Assembly (NCBI RefSeq): GCF_037975245.1
Contig: NC_092573.1
Span: 20,553,265 to 20,615,264 of the forward strand
Direction: 5' to 3'
From: Apostichopus japonicus
Lineage: Eukaryota > Echinodermata > Holothuroidea > Aspidochirotida > Stichopodidae
Length of the DNA: 62,000 nucleotides
The position numbers were made by a program, and so were the translations under genes. The notes beneath the pieces are model-generated. The model ran no database searches and had not been told where the DNA came from. It saw only the letters and a list, made by a program, of their open reading frames with translations. Of the stretch, positions 37,785-51,800 are shown one piece after another (position 1 is the stretch's first letter; every line of letters begins with the position of its first letter).

Positions 37785-39205
37785 GGAACACATCAACAAA
37801 CCAAGGAACAAACCAAGGAACAAGTCCACAAACCGAGGAACAAACCAAGGAACACATCAACAAACCGAGGAACAAACCAAGGAACAAGTCAACAAACCGA
37901 GGAACAAACCAAGGAACACATCAACAAACCGAGGAACAAACCAAGGAACACATCAACAAACCGAGGAACAAACCAAGGAACAAGTCAACAAACCGAGGAA
38001 CAAACCAAGGAACACATCAACAAACCGAGGAACAAACCAAGGAACACATCAACAAACCGAGGAACAAACCAAGGAACAAGTCAACAAACCGAGGAACAAA
38101 CCAAGGAACACATCAACAAACCGAGGAACAAACCAAGGAACACATCAACAAACCGAGGAACAAACCAAGGAACAAGTCAACAAACCAAAGAACAAGTCAA
38201 CAAACCAAGGAACAAGTCAACAAACCAAGGAACAAGTCAACAAACCAAGGAACAAGTCAACAAACCGAGGAACAAACCAAGGAACACATCAACAAACCGA
38301 GGAACAAACCAAGGAACAAGTCAACAAACCGAGGAACAAACCAAGGAACACATCAACAAACCGAGGAACAAACCAAGGAACACATCAACAAACCGAGGAA
38401 CAAACCAAGGAACAAGTCAACAAACCGAGGAACAAACCAAGGAACACATCAACAAACCGAGGAACAAACCAAGGAACAAGTCAACAAACCAAGGAACAAG
38501 TCCACAAACCGAGGAACAAACCAAGGAACACATCAACAAACCGAGGAACAAACCAAGGAACAAGTCAACAAACCGAGGAACAAACCAAGGAACACATCAA
38601 CAAACCGAGGAACAAACCAAGGAACACATCAACAAACCGAGGAACAAACCAAGGAACAAGTCAACAAACCAAGGAACAAGTCAACAAACCGAGGAACACA
38701 TCAACAAACCGAGGAACAAACCAAGGAACAAGTCAACAAACCAAGGAACAAGTCAACAAACCAAGGAACAAACCAAGGAACAAGCCAACAGACCAAGGAA
38801 CAAGTCAACAAACCGAGGAACAAACCAAGGAACACATCAACAAACCGAGGAACAAACCAAGGAACAATTCAACAAACCAAGGAACAATTCAACAAACCAA
38901 GGAACAAGTCAACAAACCAAGGAACAAGTCAACAAACCAAGGAACAAACCAATAAATCAAGGAGCAAGTCAACAAACCAAGAAATAAGTCAACAAACCAA
39001 GGAACAAGTCAAGGAACAAGCCAACAGACCAAGGAACACATCAACAAACCAAGGAACAAGTCAACAAACCAAGGAACAAGTCAAGGAACAAGCCAACAGA
39101 CCAAGGAACACACCAACAGACCAAGGAACAAGTCAACAAACCAAGAAATAAGTCAAAAAACCAAGGAACAAGTCAACAAACCAAGGAACAAGCCAAGGAA
39201 CGTAC
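37785..39205. repeat. Minisatellite of 12+12+8 bp units, 1.4 kb
   Basis: The 12-mer AAACCRAGGAAC occurs once or twice, followed by an 8-mer (ACATCAAC or AAGTCAAC), giving 20- and 32-bp units. Between about 37840 and 38170 the 8-mers alternate ACATC, ACATC, AAGTC, making a 96-bp higher-order unit. It contains no stop in several frames, giving false ORFs of 431 and 401 codons (NKPRNKPRN...). Frame-independent openness and unit sizes not divisible by three argue against a protein. Confidence 0.95.
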
Positions 39206-39740
39206 CAACAGTATGATATTTGGTTTGTCTTGATGTGACAAAACCGAAGAAATTGAACGAATGAAAGAACGGAGACAAAAAACAACCAACCACAATTGTT
39301 TGTTTGACGAAAAAGAAGTAGTCATGAAAAGAGAGGGAAGAGTTCGTGGAGGGATTCTCCTCACATTTTCAGACTTTGCTTCAAAATATAAGGATTTTCA
39401 AGACTCTAGGAAAAGAGGTTTTTTTTCTTTGCCCTACTTTTCTTTTCTTTTACAGCAACCATGGATACATACATCATTAGAAACAAACACACAAACACCG
39501 GCACACTAACCAAATGTCAGATGAGTAGACTATCTAGCAATCTCGTATAGAAAGATTAAATTAATAAGCTTAACATGTCTTAATATCTCTTTTCTTTTAG
39601 AGGCAAGATACAAAATTGCCTCAGGCATGATTCTCTTAAAATGCACTAAATTTAAGAACATAAGTTTAAAAACAAATTACTTGTCACTGACAACCTTCAA
39701 GTACTACAAATGTTCTCTTTTGTTTTATATTGAGACACCA
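39206..39740. other. Non-coding; partial extra copy of the 201-bp repeat
   Basis: Near 39601-39640 lies a diverged ATTGCCTCAGG..ATTCT segment resembling the start of the 201-bp tandem unit downstream. Confidence 0.4.
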
Positions 39741-40133
39741 AAAAATTGCCTTGGGTAACATTCTGCTCAAAGGGAACTGTAAGTGATAAGCATGAAATGT
39801 TACTAAAAAGCAAACATTCACTTATAAAAACATGACTTATTGACAGGCTTTTAATTTAATGCATTTATGTATTGTTTTTTCTTTGAAGATAAGATATGAA
39901 ACAGTCTTTCAGATTGCGGCAAATTGAACAACATTGAACAAAAAAATTGCCTCGGGTTACATTCTGCTCAAAGGGAACTATAAGTGTTAACATGAAATGT
40001 TACTAAAAAGCAAACATTCACTTATAAAAACATGGCTTATTGCAAGGCTTTTAATTTAATGCATTTATGCATTGTTTTTCCTTGAGGATAATATATGATC
40101 AGTCTTTCAGATTACGGCAAATTAAACATTTCA
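39741..40133. repeat. Tandem duplication, ~201 bp period
   Basis: 39741-39941 recurs at 39942-40133 with roughly 10% divergence. Shared blocks include CATTCTGCTCAAAGGGAACT and GAAATGTTACTAAAAAGCAA. Confidence 0.92.
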
Positions 40134-43100
40134 GTCGAAAGAAAATGATTAAAGGTATTAAAAAAGAACGCTTAACTTTTGAAGTGACCTCCAAAAATAT
40201 ATTAAAACTAAAATGTGACTTCTTGACGACTTTGAAAGTAGCAAATATCGTCTTCTCTCAAAAAGTTCTACTATTTAGATGACAAAAAAATATACTTCCA
40301 GCTAAAAGCTATTTCATACATACAGAGGGATTAACATCACTTTGTCAATGCTCAGCAATATATTCAAATATGAGGAAACAAAATAACAACCACTTTTTAA
40401 TATAAAAACTTTTTGCATTTTTTCTTTCTTCTATATACTTTTCATCACAAGATCCCACACAAATGCAGGTTATCAGTCAACTTTCTCTTCAGTTAACTTT
40501 AACTTTAAAAAAAAAAAAAATTCCAGTGACTTGCTTTTACATGAGTGGGATTTATACTAAAAATGTCAAAAGACAACAACTGTTGTAAAACAATTCCACC
40601 AGAATGCTTAGCTTTATATTGTTCTTCTTATCATGTCAATCTACCTACAAACTGTCGTTTTAATATATACCGTGTATCTCTCTTTAAAACGTATACATCT
40701 GGACGTCCGATGCAGCTTAGAGCAATTTGAGCATGAGTTGTGACAGTTTCTGAATAATGTCGCCGCTAACTCAGTTTAATAGCCTGCAGTATGTAGAGAG
40801 GAAGCTGAAACAGCTCATCATGCAAATTACCGTAACTTCTCCTCCAGCAGTTTCCTTCACGATACTGAGAAGTGGATAAAAATTATGCTTGCACGGAAAG
40901 ACTGCGGTGGCATTTTGAAGTGGGGCTTTTTCCATCTCCAGGAGCAAAAAATCTCTGTAACTTTTTCGGTTGTCTGAAGTGATCTTCCATAAATGGTGAA
41001 AAAAGATTTAAAAAAAAAAAAACCCCAGCTACCATTTGTTTATATTGTCTTGCCATTCAGACATGCAAAGTCAACCAGAGGAAAAAAGCAACCACCCACC
41101 CCCCTCCACCCCCTCACTCAAACCATTGTCGTAAACAAGATGCCTCTTGGGTGAAGTTTCTTTAATACCACCATGACGGTATTAAAGAGGGGAAAGTTTT
41201 TAACGATAAACTTGCTGGGTTCTACCACTTCGTATCTCTCCTTCTGATAAGCGCGGTTTCCTCCGAATCGCTGTATGCCTAATCATACACATCCCATCAT
41301 TTAGCTGTCACACAGTACCATACATAGCACTGACATCTGCCTTCTAGAATACCTCTCAAAATTTGAAAAGCCTTTCAGACTAATCTCAAAGGTGCAGCGA
41401 GATTAGTTTCGACGAGATAAAAAAAAGATACCATCTGTTAGTTTCTGCGCTTGGTGATTTGTTGATAATGTGAAGTATCATTACTGTCAGACACACACGC
41501 ACACGTTTGTATTACATTCAGACCGAGGACCCCATTGTATTTTCCATTGTTCAAATCCACGTACCCCAACTTTAACAATACCCCATACAATAGAATTCTT
41601 CCGAGGACCTGGAATTCTTTTGTTCAAGTCCTCGGTCAGATAGAAAAACAAAAGCACACACACGCTCGTAGGGAATAATTTTGCAGAGTTTACTCACTAA
41701 TTTAACACAAATTGGGTAGACATGTACATCAAACTTTCAGGTGTTAAAATCTCCCTCTGTATTGTACGGTTTAAAAGTGAATCCGAACTAATCCGTCCAT
41801 TTTGTAGATGGGAAGGTGCAATATTTGGCTAAATGATTTGAATTCACGCCTTGAGTGGATGATGAACTGTCTATCAGCAATAAGCAGTGTTTTCCTGTGT
41901 CGATTAGAACTTAACATTAACTGACAGGATAGTTTCCATTACAAGACAACATTGACCTCTTCATTTATATATCAGATTGTGCATGATTGAGAAACACAGT
42001 AGCACTGTAGACTGGAGACCAGCACAGACATCCCCAGAAATAGAAAGAAAAAAAATTGCGGGTGAAGGAGGGGGTTGGGGTGAGTTATGAATTAATGGGA
42101 ATGAGTTGGTGAAATTTTAAACAGGGTTTACGATAACAAGAGCAAAACTGGTTAATTGCAAGACTGAACCGGTTAACCCAGTGTTTATTGGGGGGGGGGA
42201 GTGGGAGGGTGGAGGGTAGAACAAACCAAGTTAATCAACTAAATTTAAAACAACCACTGTAGTGAAATACAGCTTTGTGTAGTACACAAGCAATCCAGTT
42301 TGAAGTGGAAATACTTCTGACAGTATTTCTTACTTTGACAGGTGAAATGCAATAATAAACATCGTGGTTGCAACAGCATGTACTTCTGGAGTGCTTCAGT
42401 GTGTGTTACTTAAATACACTACCAGTTATTAACTTTGAAATAGTCTGTAACATATCGATGTAAATATAATCTGACAAATGTGTACATTATGTAATTTTTG
42501 CTTTTCATATTATTATTATTTTTTTTTAATTATTTATTTTTTCATTTCATTTATTTTTTACAGTTGATCTACTTGCACTTAAAAAAATCTTCTCTTGTGA
42601 GACATTTTCTGTTTTCTGTTCAAAAACTTAAGCTATCTGCTTCCCAAGCAGTGTTCTTTGTCTCTAACAATTTTAATTTTTAATATCTATATTGCTCTGT
42701 TTCCTGTCCATGAAATTTGAAATATGATCTTGAAATCCTTTAATTGTAGTCTTTGGAAAGTTGATCATTATTGTGTGCTGTAACCCTGACAACCAACTGA
42801 ACCAAGTGTCAAAAAAAAATTATGTTGGACTTTCAAATTTTTCCAAAATTAGGCTAATCTTAACATTTTCTCCAAAGTTCTACTCAACCTATAGTATTGA
42901 TGCATTGGTTTTGATCATCTTCCCTTAATGAACCCTAAATGAACACTACACGCCCTTACGCTCAAGTGGAATACTACGTTTCTCTCCTATTTTTTCTTTT
43001 TTATTCTTCTTTCTTTCTTTTCTTCAACCCTTTTTCTTTTTTTGAAGGTACTTCTGGCTATTTTAAGAACAAGGAATGTTTCTTCAAATGCATCAATTCT

Positions 43101-43274
43101 AGTATACAGAAACTAGAGCAGGCAAATGTTTGATTTTGTTGCATCCCTAAAAAGGTTACCATCAATTTGACATAATTACTCACCCTGATTCTCTGTTTTG
43201 GGGTTTTTTTTTGTATGCATAAAACCAGGTCACAAGCATGTCTTGAAAAACACCTAATAAAGGTGCATGCACAC
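40134..43274. other. Non-coding, no gene seen
   Basis: No exon recognised. The missing last COPE exon would be expected on the - strand below 48808 and could lie here, but I could not identify it. Includes the small hairpin at 41521-41637. Confidence 0.5.
41521..41637. repeat. Small inverted-repeat element (MITE-like)
   Basis: GACCGAGGAC at the left and GTCCTCGGTC at the right, with an internal third CCGAGGAC near 41601. The 117-bp interior is C/A rich. No clear target duplication was seen. Confidence 0.4.
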
Positions 43275-43282
43275 AAACATCT

Positions 43283-43659
43283 ATGAGGCGCCATGTGTGA
43301 CAAAATTATATACCAAATATATTGATTATAACCCCTCATATATATTAGTTATGCCGCAATATATATAACTTACTCGTACACCTCATATATATAGGTTATG
43401 CATAACCTATTTACATTATGAATAACATATATATCACAGTAAGTCATATATATATTTGCAACTATAATCAATTTGTATAATATAGGTCCGTACGGCTTTC
43501 CGTATAATTTTGTCACACTCGGCGAGCTCATATATATATATATATAGGTTATAGACACGTGAGCAGCACGCGAATGAGCGGTGCCATTTTAGACACTTGT
43601 GATACGTGGGCGGGGCGTATGCAAATTCGGCAAAGCGCGGCAAAGTAGCTGGACGAATA
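43283..43659 (+). repeat. Long terminal inverted repeat, left
   Basis: Contains nested subrepeats: CCTCATATATAT recurs, and GGTTATGCATAACC is an internal palindrome. It ends in a CpG-rich segment with GGGCGGGGCGTATGC (GC-box-like), unlike the A/T-rich interior. Confidence 0.85.
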
Positions 43660-44928
43660 CGCCATTTACACACTGTACTATATAATACTATTACTAGCCT
43701 AAGTAGTATAACTAAAGTTACACCTATAGGTCATCGCCATGTCTAATTTGAGTGAACACGAGTTTTCGTCTCTGGTAGAAAGGTTGGTAATATTCATGAC
43801 ATCAGCACCAAAATCAATAGGGATCATATACCGCGAGGAGCTTAATGAGATATTGTGACTATGGCCCTGTGTCACACACATATCATTTCACAAATCATTT
43901 CACACATGTCTGGACACATAAAATACTTCATGAGGTTAATAACATTGTGGAAAAATGTATCACATATGCACCAAAAGGACATGGATCATAGTTGAACTCT
44001 GCATAGGCCTATGTTGCAGTCTGTATGTCCTAATTCTTAATCATTCATTCATAATGTTCATAACCATAATTTAAACATGTAAAATAGCTGTATGCAACTT
44101 ACCATAGATTTGCTTCCAAAATCTAGAGTGATCCAAATTGTAATGTGATTATGTTATGATTATAGTATTTACAGTGCACAAGTCCAAATACAGAAAATAT
44201 GAGTTTTGAAATAATTCCTTTTAGTGATGTACTAGAAATTCAAGAAGCATTACATTGCCATGTCATACCCATTGAACAAACACGGTACGATAGCTACAAC
44301 TTATCTTTACATCTTGTCCTGTATTCAGGATAGTCATCCTTTGGAACGGTTTTTATTTCCAGCAAAACAAATAAATTGTTCATATCTGGAGGAAATGACT
44401 TGAGCAAACATATGTGATGTATCAGATACGCCGAGTCTATGTTCTTTAATAATTTTAAATTACCTAACAGGCGATCTAAACAAAATTTGGATTCCAATAA
44501 TTCATATTTCAGGATAAAATAATACCCTTTTTAATGCATAAAAAGACTTCTTGTGTCTGTAAACATGACAACAGATCTGTTTGCTCAATTATTTTGATCT
44601 GGGCATGTGTAAGTTGTTTTAAGGTGAACTGGACTGAAATGAAATCCATTAATTACCAATTCTGAGTGTCTACATCATTTTCTGCAACCAGTTCTCTTAC
44701 AAGTAAGCGAGTTGTGGTATACAATTGATACCCATGGCTTCCAGCGTCCTCAAGTGGATTGCCTGTTTCCCTCAGTATTGCAAGTTGATCTCTTCTAAGT
44801 GAATACTGAGTTTCGGGCACTTGTATTTCATGGTCTACCTCATACGCAGGTGGATCTCCTTCTGGGTGAATCCCATATCATTCCCAATTCTCATTTCTCT
44901 CAAACACACTCTCAATCCCAGTGTAAGA

Positions 44929-45306
44929 TATTCGTCCAGCTACTTTGCCGCGCTTTGCCGAATTTGCATACGCCCCGCCCACGTATCACAAGTGTCTAAC
45001 ATAGCACCGCCCATTCGCGTGCTGCTCGTGTGTCTATAACCTATATATATATGAGCTCGCCGAGTGTGACAAAATTATACGGAAAGCCGTACGGACCTAT
45101 ATTATATATATATATGTATCGATTATAATAGCAAAATATATGACTTACTATGATATATATGTTATGCATAATGAAAATAGGTTATGCATAACCTATATAT
45201 ATGAGGTGTACGAGTAAGTTATATATATATTGTGGCATAACTAATATATATGAGGAGTTATAATCAATATATTTGGTATATAATTTTGTCACACATGGCG
45301 CCTCAT
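44929..45306 (-). repeat. Long terminal inverted repeat, right
   Basis: Mirror of 43283-43659 with scattered substitutions and differences in TA-run length. It carries the same GGTTATGCATAACC palindrome and CCCCGCCC box. Confidence 0.85.
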
Positions 45307-45326
45307 AAACATCTACCCACACACAC

Positions 45327-47018
<1,692 letters not shown>

Positions 47019-47862
47019 TCGGGTAAATTTGATTTGGAAATGGCCAACAATATGTCAACTTCCAGATAGAAACCCATCCTTGTTTCATATTATTGTATGT
47101 TCATCATATGCAACCAATTAGTTTCATAATCCCCCTCATTAAAAGATCAAAGAAAGGGATTCTCTCACAGTATCAGCAGTATTGTCTGTTCGTTTTTTTT
47201 TAGTTTTTTTTATTTCGTTACTCAAAATTATGCTTTAAAATCAAGGACCTGGCAGACTGCCAGGTTTCCTGATTTCATAAACTCAATCAAATTTAGAGGG
47301 TTTTGCTGGTCTCACAGAAAGTTCATTTTTCACTCTAATTTTTATTGATATAGGTAGCTTTCCTGCTTACAGAGCAGCTCAAAGACTGTCTTTAAGTTTG
47401 TCAAAAGTAAAATCACCTTCCCCTGTACCTCAATTTGTCATATGACAGGGGTACACTGTAAGATGAATATATTCATCGTGCACTAGTTAAATACATTCTG
47501 TAAACTTAACTTAAAAGAGAAAATATAACCTCAGTCCATTATACATCAACAAACTGCCTGATAAAAAAATGTCCCCCCTTTTTTTCCCTTCTTTTCCTTT
47601 CATGTGAAACACAGGACAGCAACAGCCCAGAGACGTTGATCAACTTAATTGTACTCTTGCAGCATTTAGGAAAAGCTCCCGAGGTTAGCTGTTTTTTCAA
47701 GATATTTTAAGGAATGGGTCTGTTGGCTGAAGTCGATTGCTTATTAACAAAAGTGCTGGAAATTGTCTGGTTCTTTATGTCGAAAATTACATACTCATAG
47801 CAGTTTTCGGGTAAATTTGCTTAGAAAATGGCCACCAATATGTCTGTCAACTTCCATATAGA
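47019..47862 (+). repeat. Inverted copy of COPE exon 9 region between direct repeats
   Basis: 47071-47806 is a diverged reverse complement of parts of 49437-50350. It is bounded by ~52-56-bp direct repeats (47019-47070 and 47807-47862; shared TCGGGTAAATTTG and AATGGCCA.CAATATGTC) that do not occur beside the right arm. The direct repeats look like a duplicated target produced when the copy was inserted. Confidence 0.85.
47615..47683 (+). pseudogene. Second COPE exon 9 copy, opposite strand
   Basis: 69 nt matching COPE exon 9 at 49571-49639 but on the + strand, still flanked by AG and GT splice signals and still open. It encodes [20 protein letters not shown]; the one residue change is Leu for Ser (TTG for TCG). 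It cannot be spliced into COPE because of its orientation. Confidence 0.93.
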
Positions 47863-48807
47863 GGACCTCTGCTTTTTCAGACAAATTAAGTAAATTTGGT
47901 TTCCAACGGTATTAGACCTCTATTTTCAAGTTTGCTAGCTGTGTCCTTTACAGCAAAGATGATTTTCCAGATATATTTTACGTCCAATGGAGGCGATGAC
48001 CAGCAGCATATATCCAAAGAGGGGATACAGAGGGGTGGGGGGCCGGGGGTGGAACCCTCCTCCCTCCCATATTTCAAATTAACCTCCAAACATTGTATTG
48101 CTCAAAATGAGGTACACAGTGGAAACATTTAGCACACTTTTGCATGTTTGCTGATGGACACACCCCTATTTCAGTAATATTCAGATATTTGTCTCTCTGT
48201 CCCCTTCTTCCAAGAAACTCTGAACCTAGCTACAGATGACTGATTTGTTTTGAACCGTCAATACTCTGGCCAAGGCTACGACAACCTCAAGTGTTTTGTG
48301 TTTGGTCTATAAAAAAAGAAATTCAACAGCCTCCACAACCTTTAAAAGATCAGCCTTGATTGTGGTATGACACAAACAATATAATCATATCTTTTTTTTC
48401 CATTTAAAAAAAAAAGGTTTCTATGAAGGTACTGACAAAAAAAAATGTGGCCGGCCCTTCTTTGGCCTCGTTTAAGTCGTCTGTTCGTTTTCTCCGTATC
48501 TCCTGAAATTTAGTTTCATCCCCTAGATATGTCACTTGGCCATTTCCTCCGTTTCATTTTTATCACTTCTCCTCGTATTATCACGCTTCCTATTGCCATC
48601 TCTGTGCATCTTTTGTTTAAGATCTTACGAAAGATCAAAATGCCAGGGGTACTCAAATCTGACAAAATACACGTGTCACTTTGATCTGATAGAATCGCCG
48701 GCGGCGCGAACTTTCCTGCCCTCTCCCACACTCTGATCGAGAACTAGAAAAAAATTGGCATTTTGTTTCTAAGTTTTTCAGATTAAGATAAGAGATTCGA
48801 TACTCAC

Positions 48808-48882
48808 CTTTGCCATATAATCTTTGATGAAAGGATGACTCGCATGAGAATCTTTCAGTTGGGAGAGATAACGATTGCTCAC
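48808..48882 (-). CDS. COPE: COPE exon 10
   Basis: 25 codons, [20 protein letters not shown] then DYMAK; acceptor TTTCTTTCAG, donor GTGAGT. It lies in the ~1.6-kb spacer between the two inverted arms. Confidence 0.94.
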
Positions 48883-51800
48883 CTGAAAGAAAACAGAAGA
48901 ACCTCAAGCTTTAAATTCTTGTAGGAAATGAACAATGGCAGAAAAAAAAAACAGGATGAAAACTGATTGGAGAAATGATAAACAAACATAAAAAGAGCAA
49001 CCAAATGTTTGAGTTACGATAAGATTCAAAGCAACGACCACAGGGTTGATTACAAGCCCTGTGCTTTACCAAATTAGCTACCCAGCCCTTTGTTTGTGGC
49101 AATCCCTAATAGCCATTCCTAAGTTGGGATATTTTGCTCATTGCCCTCCTCCCCCTCCCATCTCCCTCCCTCCACCCCCTCTGTTTCATCATTTTCTGTT
49201 GTTTCTTTCAACTGTCCATGGTTGAAGAAGAAAGTGACATCGAATATCACAAACAAGTGCTTACTCTGCAAGACAAGATTGTACACAGATTATTTTTCTC
49301 TATGAGAAAGTGATTTATTGATATCAATAAATGACAATATCATGTTCAGCTGAATTGCTGTGATGGCATCATTCACTCGACTGTTTAGAGATGCATTAAC
49401 CAAATATCACTAAAATTTGAAAATTTTCACTATCTTTTTCACCAAAACTGCTATGATGTAGATGTAGTTTTCGACATACAGATACGGACAGTTTCCAGAG
49501 CTTTTGTTAATAAGCAATCGACTTCAGCCAACAGACACATTCCTTAAAATATCTTGAAAAAACAGCTAACCTCGGGAGCTTTCCCTAAATGCTGCGAGAG
49601 TACAATTAAGTTGATCAACGTCTCTGGGCTGTTGCTGTCCTGTGATTCAAATGAAAGGAAAAGAAGGCAATAAAAGGGGGTAATTTTTTTTATCAGGCAG
49701 TTTATTGATGAATAATGGACTGAGGTTATTTTTTTTTAAGTTAAGTTAACAGAATGCATTTAACTAGTACACGATGAATTTATTCATCTCACAATGTACC
49801 CCTGTCATATGACAAATTGAGGTACAGGGGAAGGTGATTTTACTTGTGAAAGACTTAGGGACAGTCTTTGAGCTGCTCTGTAAGCAAAACAGGTATCAAT
49901 ATCAATAAAAAATAGAGTGAAAAATGAACATTCTGTGAGACCAGCAAATAAATGTAGTTAAAACGCGTTCGTCTCACCGAGCTGTAAGACTGCTCCCACG
50001 TTCCCAATTCAATCCTGCAACTCACTTTACATGACAGTCTTAAGCAAGAAAGAGTAACGTAGGCAGTAACGTATTTCAGGACAATCTGGGGGTCATGAAA
50101 CCCTCAAATTTTACTGTAGTTGATAAAAGAAACCGTACTCTTGACAGGTTTCAGTTCAAATTTACATAACTGGCTGTTTACGAAATAAGGAAACCTTGTA
50201 GTCTACCAGGTCCTTGATTTTGAAGCATAATTTTGAGCAATGAAATTTAAAAAAAAGAATCCCTTTCTTTTGATCTTTTAATGAGGGGGATTATGAAACT
50301 AATTGGTTGCATAGGATGAACATACAATCATATGAAACAAGGATGGGTATGTAAGGGGGAGTTCGGGGTAAGAGTCATAAAAGAAGTTTGTTTTAGACAT
50401 GCGCAGAAATATAAATCATGTTTATATAAATCGGATGCAAACTGTGGAAGAAGAGAGGCAGAGGGATTAATAAAGTAAACGACTGCAAAGAGCCTACCTT
50501 ATCAGAGAGAGAGTAATAAAGCAAAAGACTGCAAAGAGCCTACCTTATCCAGAGCTTCTTGCAGCACGTCCTCTGCGTCTTCTAGCTTGCCTTGCTGTAT
50601 GTAGGCCGAGGCTTGACCGTTCAGGAGAAGTGATGTCGAGCTGTTCTTATCGGCCAACTCTTGAAAAATGTAATAGGCATCTTGAAGTTTCTCTCCACCC
50701 TAGGAGAAAATATTGTTACATAATTCATCCCACTATATTATGCAAGTCTCTTGTATAAAGTCTCTGGTTTTTCGGTTTTTCTGCATTTTCATTTCTTTTT
50801 ATTTTGTGCATGTACTTGTGTAATTTGTCAGATCTAAACCGGACCAAAGTGTATGGGTAGAGGGAGGTGGGAGAGGGGAAGAGGGAGAGTGGGAAGAGGG
50901 AGATGAGGGAGGTGAGGTGGGACAGTGAAAGTGGGAAAGGAAAAATGAGCAGAAAGGTGGCCCACATTTGTACATCCCAGTTTAGCAGTGTTTGTAGATT
51001 TACCTGGTCATCAATGCATAAATATCAATTTCATTTAACTTTCACTCTAAATTAGGAACTATTCTAAACGTTGTAAATGTAGGCAGTGTGAAAAGTTGAC
51101 TGCACATAATAAGAAATGGTTCAGGTAGCTATATATAAAGCATTCTTTTAGCATTATACATATTATTGTCAATAACCATAATTGAACTTGGCATGAGTTC
51201 AATTCCCCTTTGTACACTCAATTTTTTTTTGCTTTTTTTGGTTTGTTTTGTAAAACACAATTTCAAGGCTAACATTACAGTCCTATAATTCCCTTCCTTT
51301 CTTACTTTCAAAAGATTTATTTCTCAATTATCAACCTTTAACTTGTCACGAAGCTTTTTGCTTGACATTGTAAATCTTTGCTTTGTTCTTGTTGTTCAAG
51401 GTGACTAGCCTTATTAAAACAGTATTATTTCTTTCTATAGCGTCCATCATAGTTATCTGTTTTTTAATTACTTCCGTCACTTTATACTTAGTGAATGCCA
51501 TAGGAGCGATAAACTTGAATTGAATTGAAGGAAGAGAATGGTAAAAGTATTATCCAACTGTCCTAAAACTTGACTCGAAGTTAAAAATCGGAATATAAAT
51601 GTGAAGAACTAAATGAATATTCTTGGCATACCACGGCGAGGTTAAACCAAGCCTGGGCCAACTGGGTGAGAGTAGCATCATCATCCTGCTCCTGCATCTT
51701 CTTAACCTCTTTTCTGGAGAGAAAAAAAAAGAAGAAGGAAAAGTAAAAAAAAAAATGACTATAAGTAATCATTCCCCCCTCCCCCCCAAAAAACGGTTGC

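Larger units (their letters stand above)
43283..45306. mobile_element. DNA element with ~377-bp terminal inverted repeats
   Basis: The left arm 43283-43659 and right arm 44929-45306 are inverted copies of each other. The element begins ATGAGGCGCCATGTGTGAC and ends with its complement. It is flanked by a perfect 8-bp direct repeat AAACATCT (43275-43282 and 45307-45314), a target-site duplication. The ~1.27 kb interior has no transposase; its short frames are unrecognised. Long arms with 8-9-bp duplications suggest a Mutator-like or foldback element. An unusual hAT is possible, but the ends do not start CAG or TAG. Confidence 0.85.
49437..50350 (-). repeat. Right arm of the COPE exon 9 inverted duplication
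   Basis: Runs from intron 9 through exon 9 into intron 8. Relative to the left arm (47071-47806) it carries extra segments at about 49947-50098 and 50116-50180. Confidence 0.85.

Noticed and set aside
37692-38987. 431-codon + frame (NKPRNKPRN...)
   Set aside because: Entirely minisatellite; two other frames are equally open and unit lengths (20, 32 bp) are not multiples of three.
48400-48530. Last COPE exon candidate after an acceptor near 48508
   Set aside because: The frame after the acceptor does not resemble the conserved COPE C-terminus and runs on too long.
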